DNA of 38,361 nucleotides, taken from positions 1-38,361 of the IMG/VR virus record IMGVR_UViG_3300032053_009940; one strand, written 5' to 3'. The notes under the pieces were generated by a model. That model was given only the letters and a program-made list of their open reading frames with translations, did no database searches and was not told the DNA's origin. The stretch comes from a virus. The position numbers and the translations under genes were made by a program. Positions 26,391 through 33,586 of the stretch are shown piece by piece; positions within the stretch are counted from its first letter, which is position 1, and every line of letters starts with the position of its first letter.

Positions 26391-26579
26391 TTATTCTATT
26401 AAACAATTTGTATATCCTTCTCCATATACTTCTTCCATTATTTTAATTAGTTGATTTTGTTGTTTTTTTGTTAAATTTGTATTACATAAATAAAGATCTA
26501 TTTTACATAACAGATTTTCTGATAAATCTAAATATAACTGTGAAGGTTCTATGATCTGAGTATTATTTATTTTTTCCAT
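26391..26579 (-). CDS. Small hypothetical protein
   Basis: 62 aa, no recognised family. Composition is helical and mildly acidic: MEKINNTQIIEPSQ, then LYLDLSENLLCKIDLYL and a C-terminal KKQQNQLIKIMEEVYGEGY. No signal peptide or membrane span. Kept because it fills the space between two strongly supported genes with only 1 nt and 12 nt gaps, the spacing of real genes here. Role unknown; it could be a partner of the transferases on either side. Confidence 0.5.
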   Translation of the reverse strand: MEKINNTQIIEPSQLYLDLSENLLCKIDLYLCNTNLTKKQQNQLIKIMEEVYGEGYTNCLIE

Positions 26580-26591
26580 AATTAATTTATT

Positions 26592-27368
26592 TTAGTTTAC
26601 AAAATCAAAATCTTCAATAACTTCTGGAAGCGCTCCATCAAATATTTCACAACGATTCCATTTCCACGGCCATATAGGATGTAAATTTTTAGATTCTATT
26701 GTCCATGGTAACCAAATATTTTTATACCATGTATCAACATCAAAATCATTATTATGACTCCATGTTTTTATTTTTTTAAATACTTCTTCATCTGTTAACA
26801 CATAAGATCCATGATAACAAATTATTCCTGGAAGAGTCATTCTATTAACAGTTGTAGTATTTCTAATATAATCATATTTGTTTACTCTATTTAAATTAAC
26901 AATTGTTTGATTAGTGCCGCCAATTATACCAGTATCTGGATCTATTAAAATATATTTAAATGATTTCCAGAATGCATAAAGATTTATATCAAAAACATCA
27001 ATATTTGTGTTATTTTCAACTATGTTTCTTAATTTATTAAAATCATTATGAAAATAAAATTCATCTGCATCATGAACCATTAGAAAATCAAATTTATCTT
27101 TTTTAGCACGTTGAAGACATGCATTTCTTTGTTCTGTATCATTCAACCAATCTCCTTCAATAATGGTTATTTTATCCATATATAAAGATTGTTTGATAAT
27201 ATTTAAATCAAATGAATTTGTATAAATTTCTCTTGCTTGAGGGTTATATCCCCACGGTAGTTGACTATGCATTATGTATATCTGATCAACGTGAGAATAA
27301 GCATTTTCAAGGTTACGCATGATCCATTTTTCTTGATCAAACGTCATCACATATGTTGCAAATGTCAT
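26592..27368 (-). CDS. Glycosyltransferase family 2-like protein
   Basis: 258 aa, GT-A fold pattern: FATYVMTFDQEKWIMRNLEN at the N-terminus (the 'nutrient' strand of GT2 proteins), then ITIIEGDWLNDTEQRNACLQRA, and FLMVHDADEFYF with the metal-binding DAD (Asp100, Asp102). The C-terminal part is rich in Trp (IWLPWTIESKNLHPIWPWKW) and contains CYHGSYVL. It resembles the proteins annotated as GT2-like in phage and LPS loci. Donor unknown. It is flanked by a 62-aa unknown and a PspC-like protein. Confidence 0.78.
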   Translation of the reverse strand: MTFATYVMTFDQEKWIMRNLENAYSHVDQIYIMHSQLPWGYNPQAREIYTNSFDLNIIKQSLYMDKITIIEGDWLNDTEQRNACLQRAKKDKFDFLMVHDADEFYFHNDFNKLRNIVENNTNIDVFDINLYAFWKSFKYILIDPDTGIIGGTNQTIVNLNRVNKYDYIRNTTTVNRMTLPGIICYHGSYVLTDEEVFKKIKTWSHNNDFDVDTWYKNIWLPWTIESKNLHPIWPWKWNRCEIFDGALPEVIEDFDFVN

Positions 27369-27379
27369 TAAGTTTATTT

Positions 27380-27574
27380 TTAAAGAGTATTTTCTTTAGG
27401 AATTACAATCCACATAATTATATAAGCAAAAATAAAAGGAAATATAGTAAATAATGTCCCAAATATAAAAATAAGTCTCCAAGCTATTGGATCAACTCCA
27501 AAAAATTTACCGAGGCCACTGCAAACTCCTCCGATCCATTTGTCGGTTAAGTTTCTTTTGAGTAATGTAATCAT
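27380..27574 (-). CDS. PspC-domain membrane protein
   Basis: 64 aa. A nearly minimal PspC domain: LKRNLTDKWIGGVCSGLGKF, FGVDPIAWRLIFIF and a hydrophobic C-terminal helix FPFIFAYIIMWIVIPKE. GGVC.GLG.FF.VDP..WRL is the diagnostic core. One or two transmembrane segments are likely. In bacteria PspC senses inner-membrane stress and activates the phage-shock response; in a phage it might guard the membrane during infection or interfere with host envelope sensing (inference). Unusual cargo within a glycan operon. Confidence 0.88.
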   Translation of the reverse strand: MITLLKRNLTDKWIGGVCSGLGKFFGVDPIAWRLIFIFGTLFTIFPFIFAYIIMWIVIPKENTL

Positions 27575-27581
27575 TTTTATT

Positions 27582-27896
27582 TTATTTATTTATAATTTTA
27601 TTTATGTTTTTTATAGTTTCTGTATCATCAATTTTTTCATATGTTAATTTAAATATATTCGGTTTACATGGATAAATTTCGCCCATTATTCCACAAATAA
27701 TATAATCATTATAATCTGCATTCATAGGTCCTTCATCTGTTTTAATTGCTATCCAATTATTAGCAAACACAATATGACCTTTATTATAATGATTTATTAT
27801 CCAATCTGGCAAGTTATCCCAAGATTTTTCAGCCCAATTTAAGATATCTGATACTTTTTCAACTTCAACTACTATTGGGTTTTTCCTAAATTTCAT
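27582..27896 (-). CDS. PGDYG-type small phage protein
   Basis: 104 aa. Begins MKFRKNPIVVEVEKV, typical of a common phage/prophage small protein whose domain continues as ..DYIICGIMGEIYPCKPNIF..TYEKI. The PGDYG-like element is seen as ADYNDYIICG. Function of the family is not known. It argues for phage rather than bacterial chromosomal DNA. Spacing is 7 nt to the PspC gene and 24 nt to the GT25 gene; no Shine-Dalgarno, leader A/T-rich. Confidence 0.75.
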   Translation of the reverse strand: MKFRKNPIVVEVEKVSDILNWAEKSWDNLPDWIINHYNKGHIVFANNWIAIKTDEGPMNADYNDYIICGIMGEIYPCKPNIFKLTYEKIDDTETIKNINKIINK

Positions 27897-27920
27897 AATT
27901 CTAAATTTTAAATTAAAAAA

Positions 27921-28640
27921 TTATAAATAATCGTCTTCAGAAATTCCTAAAAGAAACACACTCTTGTTTTTTTGATAATTTTTATTTTCTCCTCTAATAT
28001 TCGATGTAAGTGTTTTTGAAGGAACTACTAAAGGCGGAGAAGCTATATAAAAATTGTAATTCAATTGAGTCATCATAGTCCAAGACCCTCTATCCGCGAT
28101 CATTGGTGTTTCATCTTGAAGTTTAATATATCCTTCCATAGCTCTTCTGTTTAAACCATATGCTAAAAATGACCAACTCATGAAGCCTTTCGTCCATCTC
28201 GGTTTTACTCTAATATTTTGTGCTTCAAGAGCATACATAAAAGAATATAATAAAATTCCATCAGTTCCTTCTGGAATTGTATCAAGATATTTGGGTAATA
28301 ATTCAGTAAAATCTTTATGAAATGCACAATCATCTTCAAATACAAAAATACTTTCAGCTCCATTAAGCAAAGCAGATTTAATAACATGATAATGACTTAA
28401 AAAACACCCAAACTCATTTGGATATTCTGGATTAAATCTTACATAATTTTGATTTCTTTTATTGTGTATTTCTGCATAAGGTTTTATAAAATGGTGTGAG
28501 TAATTTTGAATAACTGGTCTATAAAAATCAACATCTAAGTCATTTCTTATAAATTGAGCTAACATATATTTATACTTATCTTCTCTTTCTTGAAGACAAA
28601 TGCAAATTCTTTTATCGTATCTTTCGTTAATTAAACTCAT
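27921..28640 (-). CDS. GT25 family (LPS-type) glycosyltransferase
   Basis: 239 aa with the GT25 signature: ICICLQEREDKYKYMLAQF at the start, NEFGCFLSHYHVIKSAL, SIFVFEDDCAFHKDF (Glu102, Asp103, Asp104 as the metal/donor motif), and later GFMSWSFLAYGLNRRA. GT25 enzymes, such as LPS galactosyltransferases, usually act on bacterial outer-core sugars; phage members may alter host LPS or glycosylate virion proteins. It overlaps the small Trp/Tyr-rich gene by 4 nt. Last glycan gene before the capsid-like gene, with one small gene between. Confidence 0.88.
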   Translation of the reverse strand: MSLINERYDKRICICLQEREDKYKYMLAQFIRNDLDVDFYRPVIQNYSHHFIKPYAEIHNKRNQNYVRFNPEYPNEFGCFLSHYHVIKSALLNGAESIFVFEDDCAFHKDFTELLPKYLDTIPEGTDGILLYSFMYALEAQNIRVKPRWTKGFMSWSFLAYGLNRRAMEGYIKLQDETPMIADRGSWTMMTQLNYNFYIASPPLVVPSKTLTSNIRGENKNYQKNKSVFLLGISEDDYL

Positions 28641-28930
28641 AATCTTACTCTATCATTAGTATAACCTTCACAAACTATTTCTTCTAACCATTCTTTATAT
28701 CCTCTATTATAATTGATAGCTTTTAATTTATAATCATAGAATGTAGCATCACATCCTGTATTTCTTTTATAATACCAACGAGCTTTATTTCCTAAAAACC
28801 AAGCTTTTGCTTCTAACCATATACCATAATCTCTATTTGGCCATCCTTTATACCCTTCTACATCCCAACCCGTTGTTGGAGGTAATCCTGTAGAGAATTT
28901 ATATTTAATTCTTAAATCTAGCGGTGTCAT
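28637..28930 (-). CDS. Small hypothetical phage protein
   Basis: 97 aa, not recognised. Rich in Trp and Tyr, with WPNRDYGIWLEAKAWFLGN and RWYYKRNTGCDATFYDYK, and a C-terminal acidic turn EWLEEIVCEGYTND. The many aromatics suggest a compact carbohydrate- or protein-binding fold but nothing more can be said. It is coupled by 4-nt overlaps to the capsid-like gene upstream and the GT25 gene downstream, so it is expressed with both. Confidence 0.55.
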   Translation of the reverse strand: MTPLDLRIKYKFSTGLPPTTGWDVEGYKGWPNRDYGIWLEAKAWFLGNKARWYYKRNTGCDATFYDYKLKAINYNRGYKEWLEEIVCEGYTNDRVRL

Positions 28931-29820
28931 AAGTCTTTTTTTGTTTTATAAACAAATTTAGAATAATTGTGTTCAGGATTGAATCCTATATCAGTTAATG
29001 CATACTGTAAATTTAAAATTGAAGCACCTGTATTATTAATCACAAAGCTAGAAGTTCCTTTTTCAGAAAAAATAAAATGTAACCCTGGTTCATTAGTATT
29101 ATTTTTTCTACCGACTATTATAGTATTATCATTCCACTTCATCATAGGATCAATGTATACAACCATATTAACAATTTTTCCTATACTATAAATTCTAAAA
29201 CTTTCTTTTATTTCGCTTTTTGCTAAATAAACAAAATTCCAATTTTTTTGTAAAATATTTGCTGTTCTAAGATTACAAATAATAAAATCTGCGGGTCCTC
29301 TTCTTGTTCTATGAGCTATTTTATTAGATTCTTGTATTATTTTATAATGTAATGCCTGAGAATTTTTTATTTTAAATGTTTTAATGTATGGTTTATTAAA
29401 TAACCTATAGAAAAATATAAAAACTTTATCAATAAATGTATTATTTTTATTTTTACTTGCCAAACCAACTATTGCTTTTAAAAATTGTTCTTGTATGCCT
29501 TTACTCATTTCTTTAATACTTTGATTAACAATTGCCGCTTTTACATCAATATTATAATCTTTAAGTTTACTAATTTGGTCTTGTGTAACATATGCAGAAA
29601 CTTGTGAATTTCCTAATTCTATTTTCTTTGAATATGGAACGAATTCAATGTATTGGAAACCATCAGATTTTTGTTTCAATATCATTTCATGATATTTTAA
29701 TTCTGTTTTTTCTGTATTAATTATTACTACGGGAACAAACTTATCTATTTCAGATTTTTCAATAATTAAGTCATTCATTATTGAAGATTCGATAATTTCT
29801 TCTAAATTTTGCTTTGGCAT
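28927..29820 (-). CDS. T4 gp23-like major-capsid-fold protein, shortened
   Basis: 297 aa. Three blocks recall T4-type major capsid or vertex proteins (gp23/gp24): AYVTQDQISKLKDYNIDVKA (about 76-95), parallel to the capsid 'E.tqdL..ihGlda' helix; RRGPADFIICN (173-183), parallel to the 'GrgnFii.s' strand; and MVVYIDPMMKWNDNTIIVGR (219-238), parallel to 'vYvDpya..dy..vGyKG'. T4 gp23 is 521 aa, so this is much smaller and could be a vertex protein, a decoration or a diverged paralog. No capsid assembly genes are next to it. The assignment rests on motif memory, not on a search. Confidence 0.5.
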   Translation of the reverse strand: MPKQNLEEIIESSIMNDLIIEKSEIDKFVPVVIINTEKTELKYHEMILKQKSDGFQYIEFVPYSKKIELGNSQVSAYVTQDQISKLKDYNIDVKAAIVNQSIKEMSKGIQEQFLKAIVGLASKNKNNTFIDKVFIFFYRLFNKPYIKTFKIKNSQALHYKIIQESNKIAHRTRRGPADFIICNLRTANILQKNWNFVYLAKSEIKESFRIYSIGKIVNMVVYIDPMMKWNDNTIIVGRKNNTNEPGLHFIFSEKGTSSFVINNTGASILNLQYALTDIGFNPEHNYSKFVYKTKKDL

Positions 29821-31235
29821 TAAAATAATTTTTTAGTATTTATACCACGTTTATTAGTATCTAATGTTTCAACAAGTTCTTTTTTCTTATCTTTTAAATA
29901 AGAGATTTCCATATTTTTAAATGCAGTAACGCCTAAATAAGGAATTTTATTTTCTTCTTCAAGTTTTTTAATTTTATCAGCAAAACTTATATTACCAAAC
30001 TTTTTACATATTTCATATACAGAAAGAAGATTAAAATTTTTTCCTACGCTTTTAATTGTTTCTATAGCTGCAGGAATAACTTTATCTGCATTAAATGCTT
30101 GTATCATATTGTAAGATGATTCAAGATATTTATTCATTTCTTCTTTATTATCACTTAATTTTATGAGAAAATCTACAACATCATCATAATTATCTTGTTC
30201 ACCGACATATATTGCAGAGTACGGAACATCTATAAATTTTCTTCCATCTAGTAAATGATTATTTTCTCCAAAATGCTTATCTAATATAGGAATAGTGCCT
30301 ACACCTATTATTTCTAATTGTGTATATTCCATTCTATCTCCATAATTTTGAGGAGTCTTTGGTAAACTCCAAAATGCTGGTGAGAAGGTCACAGAAGCTA
30401 TAGCGTCCATTCCCTCGTTTCTGATATATGGTCCATATATCTTTACTGGGCCTGTCCCTGAACCTTCACCCTTATCATTATAATAAGTGATATCTTCAGC
30501 CATAGGCTTTAAGAAACCAAAAAATGCAGCAGAACTTTTTTCGATACCGAGTATTTTGCATTCCCAGGTTGGATCTACTTCTAAAAGTCGTTTTATTATT
30601 TGAATTGTTCTTGGAGTATTTTTTGAAGGAGCAGCTCTACTAATTGCAATCATTCCTTTTTTCTTATTATTAAGATACTTTTGTCTATACGTATCTAATT
30701 CTTCAAAATTCATCCAAATGTCGTACTTTTGAATTCTTTCTTTTTTCTTTTGAATTCCTAATTCATTTAAGAATGAAGAAAAATCACTATTAACAGAAAA
30801 ATGAAATACGGTGTCAGCATTATAAACCATCGGAACAAGATACAAATAATCTATTTCTGCAATTCTAATATCATGAATGTATACAGCTTTTAATGGTTTG
30901 TTTATTTTCTCATAAAATTCATAATAAAAATCTTTAACATATTTTGGATCATCAAGTCCAGGATAATTAAACCACATTGTAATATCATAGTTTTCATCAA
31001 TTTTTTTAGCTACTTCATTAAGATCATTTCCTTTTTTAGAATATGTAAAGTATTCAATGTTTTTTAATCCATGAACCCCACCTCTTGCATAAGTTCTATT
31101 TTTAAAAATAAAAGGAGTCACGATAGCTCCTGTTTTTTCTGCCCAAAGTTGAAGCTCTGCTACTGTTCTAGTAACTCCACAACCTTCTTCTCCTTGTCCG
31201 TAAATGACAGCAATTTTTAAATTTTTATAATTCAT
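29820..31235 (-). CDS. T4 alpha-glucosyltransferase (Agt)-like DNA glycosyltransferase
   Basis: 471 aa. T4 Agt transfers glucose from UDP-glucose to 5-hydroxymethylcytosine in DNA. Shared features: EEGCGVTRT near residues 16-24 (Agt has LEGCGVTKF), FKNRTYARGGVHGLKNIEY (Agt KDKSFTRTSSHDHKSF), and RMEYTQLEIIGVGTIPILD (about 301-319; Agt SLEYTHLELGACGTIPVF) followed by HFGEN. It exceeds Agt (400 aa) by a C-terminal extension ending NKRGINTKKLF. The donor-binding region is intact by eye. No hydroxymethylase gene is in the window. Overlaps the capsid-like gene by 1 nt. It could also modify a different base or a protein. Confidence 0.75.
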   Translation of the reverse strand: MNYKNLKIAVIYGQGEEGCGVTRTVAELQLWAEKTGAIVTPFIFKNRTYARGGVHGLKNIEYFTYSKKGNDLNEVAKKIDENYDITMWFNYPGLDDPKYVKDFYYEFYEKINKPLKAVYIHDIRIAEIDYLYLVPMVYNADTVFHFSVNSDFSSFLNELGIQKKKERIQKYDIWMNFEELDTYRQKYLNNKKKGMIAISRAAPSKNTPRTIQIIKRLLEVDPTWECKILGIEKSSAAFFGFLKPMAEDITYYNDKGEGSGTGPVKIYGPYIRNEGMDAIASVTFSPAFWSLPKTPQNYGDRMEYTQLEIIGVGTIPILDKHFGENNHLLDGRKFIDVPYSAIYVGEQDNYDDVVDFLIKLSDNKEEMNKYLESSYNMIQAFNADKVIPAAIETIKSVGKNFNLLSVYEICKKFGNISFADKIKKLEEENKIPYLGVTAFKNMEISYLKDKKKELVETLDTNKRGINTKKLF

Positions 31236-31240
31236 AGTTT

Positions 31241-31446
31241 TTATATTAAATCCATTATTTTATTACATTCTATAATAGCACCTTCTAATTGATGTATTTC
31301 TTTTAACATTAATGCACCTTCACTTCCTTGCATGCTTATTTGATCCAAATTATTATATTCTATTTTTTTATTAAATAACAAATGATTAAGATGTCTATCT
31401 TCATCAGCTATTCTTTTTTCATTGTGTATTCAATTAACTTTATCAT
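31241..31446 (-). pseudogene. Frameshifted 68-aa gene (single-base A-run indel)
   Basis: Between the cytidylyltransferase and the Agt-like gene. An ATG at 31446 overlaps the preceding stop (ATGA) and opens MIKLIEYTMKKE, then a stop at 31408-31410. Adding one A to the A6 run (31414-31419) restores a frame that reads RIADEDRHLNHLLF, later MQGSEGALMLKEIHQLEGA, ending NKIMDLI at 31241, 5 nt before the next start. The repaired 68-aa helical protein fills the gap exactly, so this is a real gene with either a sequencing indel or a true mutation. No homolog recognised. Confidence 0.6.
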
Positions 31447-31901
31447 TTTTTTCTATGATCTTTTTTATTTTCTTCATTATATATCTTTTCTCTTAATTGA
31501 GAACTTCCAAAATCATGTTTTCTTTTATTATATATGATCGGACATAAATCCCATCCAGTGTGCTTAGTGCCTTTGTATTCTTCACCAACAAATCTAACAT
31601 CTGGTTCAATCATTTTTACCATGTCTACGATATTTTCTTCTGTATCAAACGGAATTATCATATCTACATATTTAACGGCCTGTAATTGTATATACCTTTC
31701 GTATATACTTTGAATAGGTTTGTTCTTTGTATCGGGTCTTGAAATTGTAGGATCAGAAAGTAAACCTACAACTAAAAAATCACATTGACCTTTTGCTTCT
31801 GATAACATAGCAATATGTCCAGCATGCATTAAGTCGAAGGTACTACAGGTAAATCCTATTTTCTTTCCTTCTTTTTTGAGTTTTTCTATTGTTTCAAACA
31901 T
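31443..31901 (-). CDS. HIGH-type cytidylyltransferase-like protein (TagD/RfaE C-terminal type)
   Basis: 152 aa. Nucleotidyltransferase of the cytidylyltransferase-like superfamily: GFTCSTFDLMHAGHIAMLSEAK contains the nucleotide-binding HAGH, VVGLLSDPTISRPDTKNKP follows, then IYERYIQLQAVKYVDMIIPFD, and the C-terminal HDFGSSQLREKI in the position of the RTxGISTT motif. Activates a phosphorylated alcohol or sugar with CTP or ATP (glycerol-3-phosphate, heptose-1-phosphate or similar). Coupled by 8 nt to the gene upstream and 4 nt to the frameshifted gene downstream. May pair with the HAD-kinase protein at 32464. Confidence 0.85.
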   Translation of the reverse strand: MFETIEKLKKEGKKIGFTCSTFDLMHAGHIAMLSEAKGQCDFLVVGLLSDPTISRPDTKNKPIQSIYERYIQLQAVKYVDMIIPFDTEENIVDMVKMIEPDVRFVGEEYKGTKHTGWDLCPIIYNKRKHDFGSSQLREKIYNEENKKDHRKK

Positions 31902-32229
31902 CGTATCGAATTTTACTTATATCAGTTTTACGATAACTCGCAAAGTTTCTTTCATCATACATTATCATAACAGCGTTAAGCCATTTTGTAATATTTTCAT
32001 TAAAAAATAATATTTCAGAAGTTTTATTTACATAATTTATTTTTAATCTTTCTTTTGCAACATTATATCTTATTGATTTAATTTTATGATAATTTAAAAA
32101 ATCCGTATGATTTATAGTTTTAACAGCTTTTTTAACCGCGAAAGACCAAGCTTTTCTATTTCTAAGATATTCTTTATCTTTTACGGCTTTAATTTCTTCT
32201 TCAGATCTTGGTGATAAATGCTTGATCAT
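31894..32229 (-). CDS. Hypothetical protein with N-terminal IKHLxPRSE motif
   Basis: 111 aa, basic, not recognised by family. It opens MIKHLSPRSEEEIKAVKDKEYL; the block IKHL-x-PRSE also starts, after ten residues, the frameshifted gene at 34058-34517. The rest is a basic helical protein (AWSFAVKKAVKTIN, IKSIRYNVAKERLKINYV) with SEILFFNENITKWL. The repeated N-terminal block could be a targeting, binding or processing signal used by several proteins. Overlaps by 1 nt with the upstream gene and 8 nt with the cytidylyltransferase. Confidence 0.6.
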   Translation of the reverse strand: MIKHLSPRSEEEIKAVKDKEYLRNRKAWSFAVKKAVKTINHTDFLNYHKIKSIRYNVAKERLKINYVNKTSEILFFNENITKWLNAVMIMYDERNFASYRKTDISKIRYDV

Positions 32230-32483
32230 TAAAGTATATTTTGGGGTATAAATGTTGTTTGAGCTACTTTATAACCTACAGTAAACATATTTGTTAATGC
32301 TTCTATTAAATCTTTATTATGATTTCTTTCATTAACAGACATACAAGGAATTCCTATTGATTCTAGCACATCTTGCGCAAGTGCTTCACAGACATGTTCA
32401 TTACTCAATCCTGGATATAGATTTTTTAAGTAAATAAATCTTTGTAATATGTCTGTAGAACAATTATTTTTTATTGTTTTCAT
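32229..32483 (-). CDS. Small hypothetical protein
   Basis: 84 aa, unrecognised. Helical, with ILQRFIYLKNLYPGLSNEHVCEALAQ up front, then GIPCMSVNERNHN and a hydrophobic ALTNMFTVGYKVAQTTF tail. Three cysteines, no clear zinc site, no signal peptide. Overlaps the HAD-kinase gene by 20 nt and the next gene by 1 nt, consistent with translational coupling. Role unknown. Confidence 0.55.
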   Translation of the reverse strand: MKTIKNNCSTDILQRFIYLKNLYPGLSNEHVCEALAQDVLESIGIPCMSVNERNHNKDLIEALTNMFTVGYKVAQTTFIPQNIL

Positions 32484-33531
32484 TTAATTCGTTTAATAAT
32501 TGTCTTATTATTTTAATGTATTGTTCTTTTTGATCTGGATTTTTCTGATACTTTATAACTCTAATCCATTGAGTAATTTCAAGTAATTTAAGATGATACT
32601 CACTTACGCTATGACCATTATTTTTTACCCAACTATTTAAAAATACTTCATACTCAAACATTCTATTGTATTTTCTATATGAATGTAATAACTTAGAAAT
32701 ATCAAGTAAATAAGAAGACCAGTTTTTTTCATTCCAAATAGGATCTATTAAATACATACCTTTATCAGTTTGTATAATATTTTCTATTGAAAAATCTCCA
32801 TGACAAAAAGTACTATGCTGATTAAAATATTCTTCATGTTCTTTCAATAAAAGAATTATATCATAAAAATCCATATTAACATCACAATGATCTCTTATTC
32901 TATTAACATAAACGCTAAATGGAACATAGGTTCTATACATTGAAAAAATGTTTAATACATGATTAACATCTTCAAATTTAAATCTTTGACCATTATCTTG
33001 TAAAAATTCCAATGCAATAGTATTTCCAATAACATTATGAACTATTGGCACATTGATTAATGGAGCTGCCATGTTATACCATTTTGCAGCATCTAAAGAA
33101 TCTCCATGAGTTTTGTAAACTCTTTCACCTCTTTTTTCAACAATTGCGCCTGACCAGCCTGTTTGTAAATCTCTAATATCAAGTTCTACAAATTGTTCTG
33201 GAGTTAAAGATTTATCATCTATATAATATGCTGCAAGATATTTTTCAAATGAAAGTTCATGATATTTAACTTCATGTTTGGCTAGCCAAGCTTCCATTTT
33301 AGTACGATATTTTATAGCCGCTGCTTCAAAATCACCATTACACGATACTTGACCACGAGCAGTAGATAAAATAACTGTCCAGCCTTCATGATATAATTTA
33401 TTGATTTTATTTATTACAGGTATGTTGGGAGTTGCATTTTCCCAGTCATGAGTTGTAGATACTGAAATAGTATCATCAACATCACAAATGATTGTCTTCC
33501 AATAGTTTTGTAAGTATTTGTTCTTCTTCAT
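32464..33531 (-). CDS. HAD phosphatase / APH-type kinase fusion protein
   Basis: 355 aa. Residues about 12-120 are a HAD domain: ICDVDDTISVST (Asp17, Asp19), VILSTARGQ for motif II, and YYIDDKSLT for the acidic motif. Residues about 130-355 resemble an aminoglycoside/choline kinase: GWSGAIVEKRGERVYKTHGD, FCHGDFSIENII (His244, Asp246) and MYLIDPIWN. Phosphatase and kinase on one chain is odd chemistry unless they act on different positions of one sugar, as in heptose routes. The only Met before the HAD motif is Met1, which sets the start. Relates by domain type to the 12175 and 11167 proteins in the glycan island. Confidence 0.82.
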   Translation of the reverse strand: MKKNKYLQNYWKTIICDVDDTISVSTTHDWENATPNIPVINKINKLYHEGWTVILSTARGQVSCNGDFEAAAIKYRTKMEAWLAKHEVKYHELSFEKYLAAYYIDDKSLTPEQFVELDIRDLQTGWSGAIVEKRGERVYKTHGDSLDAAKWYNMAAPLINVPIVHNVIGNTIALEFLQDNGQRFKFEDVNHVLNIFSMYRTYVPFSVYVNRIRDHCDVNMDFYDIILLLKEHEEYFNQHSTFCHGDFSIENIIQTDKGMYLIDPIWNEKNWSSYLLDISKLLHSYRKYNRMFEYEVFLNSWVKNNGHSVSEYHLKLLEITQWIRVIKYQKNPDQKEQYIKIIRQLLNELNENNKK

Positions 33532-33586
33532 GTGTACGTTTTTCTATTATATCTATGAACTCCTGAAAAGTTTTAATCCTCTTCAT
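33482..33586 (-). CDS. Possible 34-aa protein with T4 capsid-targeting-like start
   Basis: Short frame starting at an ATG inside the end of the preceding gene (14 nt overlap) and running 50 nt into the HAD-kinase gene. It reads MKRIKTFQEFIDIIEKRTHE then a short acidic helix. KTFQEFI resembles the MKTYQEFI opening of T4 internal head proteins, whose N-terminus is a capsid-targeting sequence; the resemblance is seven residues and may be chance. It could also be only a coupling ORF that lets ribosomes reach the next start. Low confidence that it is a functional gene. Confidence 0.3.
   Translation of the reverse strand: MKRIKTFQEFIDIIEKRTHEEEQILTKLLEDNHL

Noticed and set aside
26203-26406. 67-aa minus-strand frame
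   Set aside because: It lies inside the start of the 25640-26389 gene in another frame, with no family features; a shadow.
28205-28387. 60-aa minus-strand frame inside the GT25 gene
   Set aside because: Leucine/methionine-rich out-of-frame translation of a well-supported GT25 gene.
31408-31446. Programmed -1 frameshifting at the A6 run
   Set aside because: In the reading frame used, the heptamer would be GAAAAAA, not the canonical A-AAA-AAG; a base deletion is simpler.
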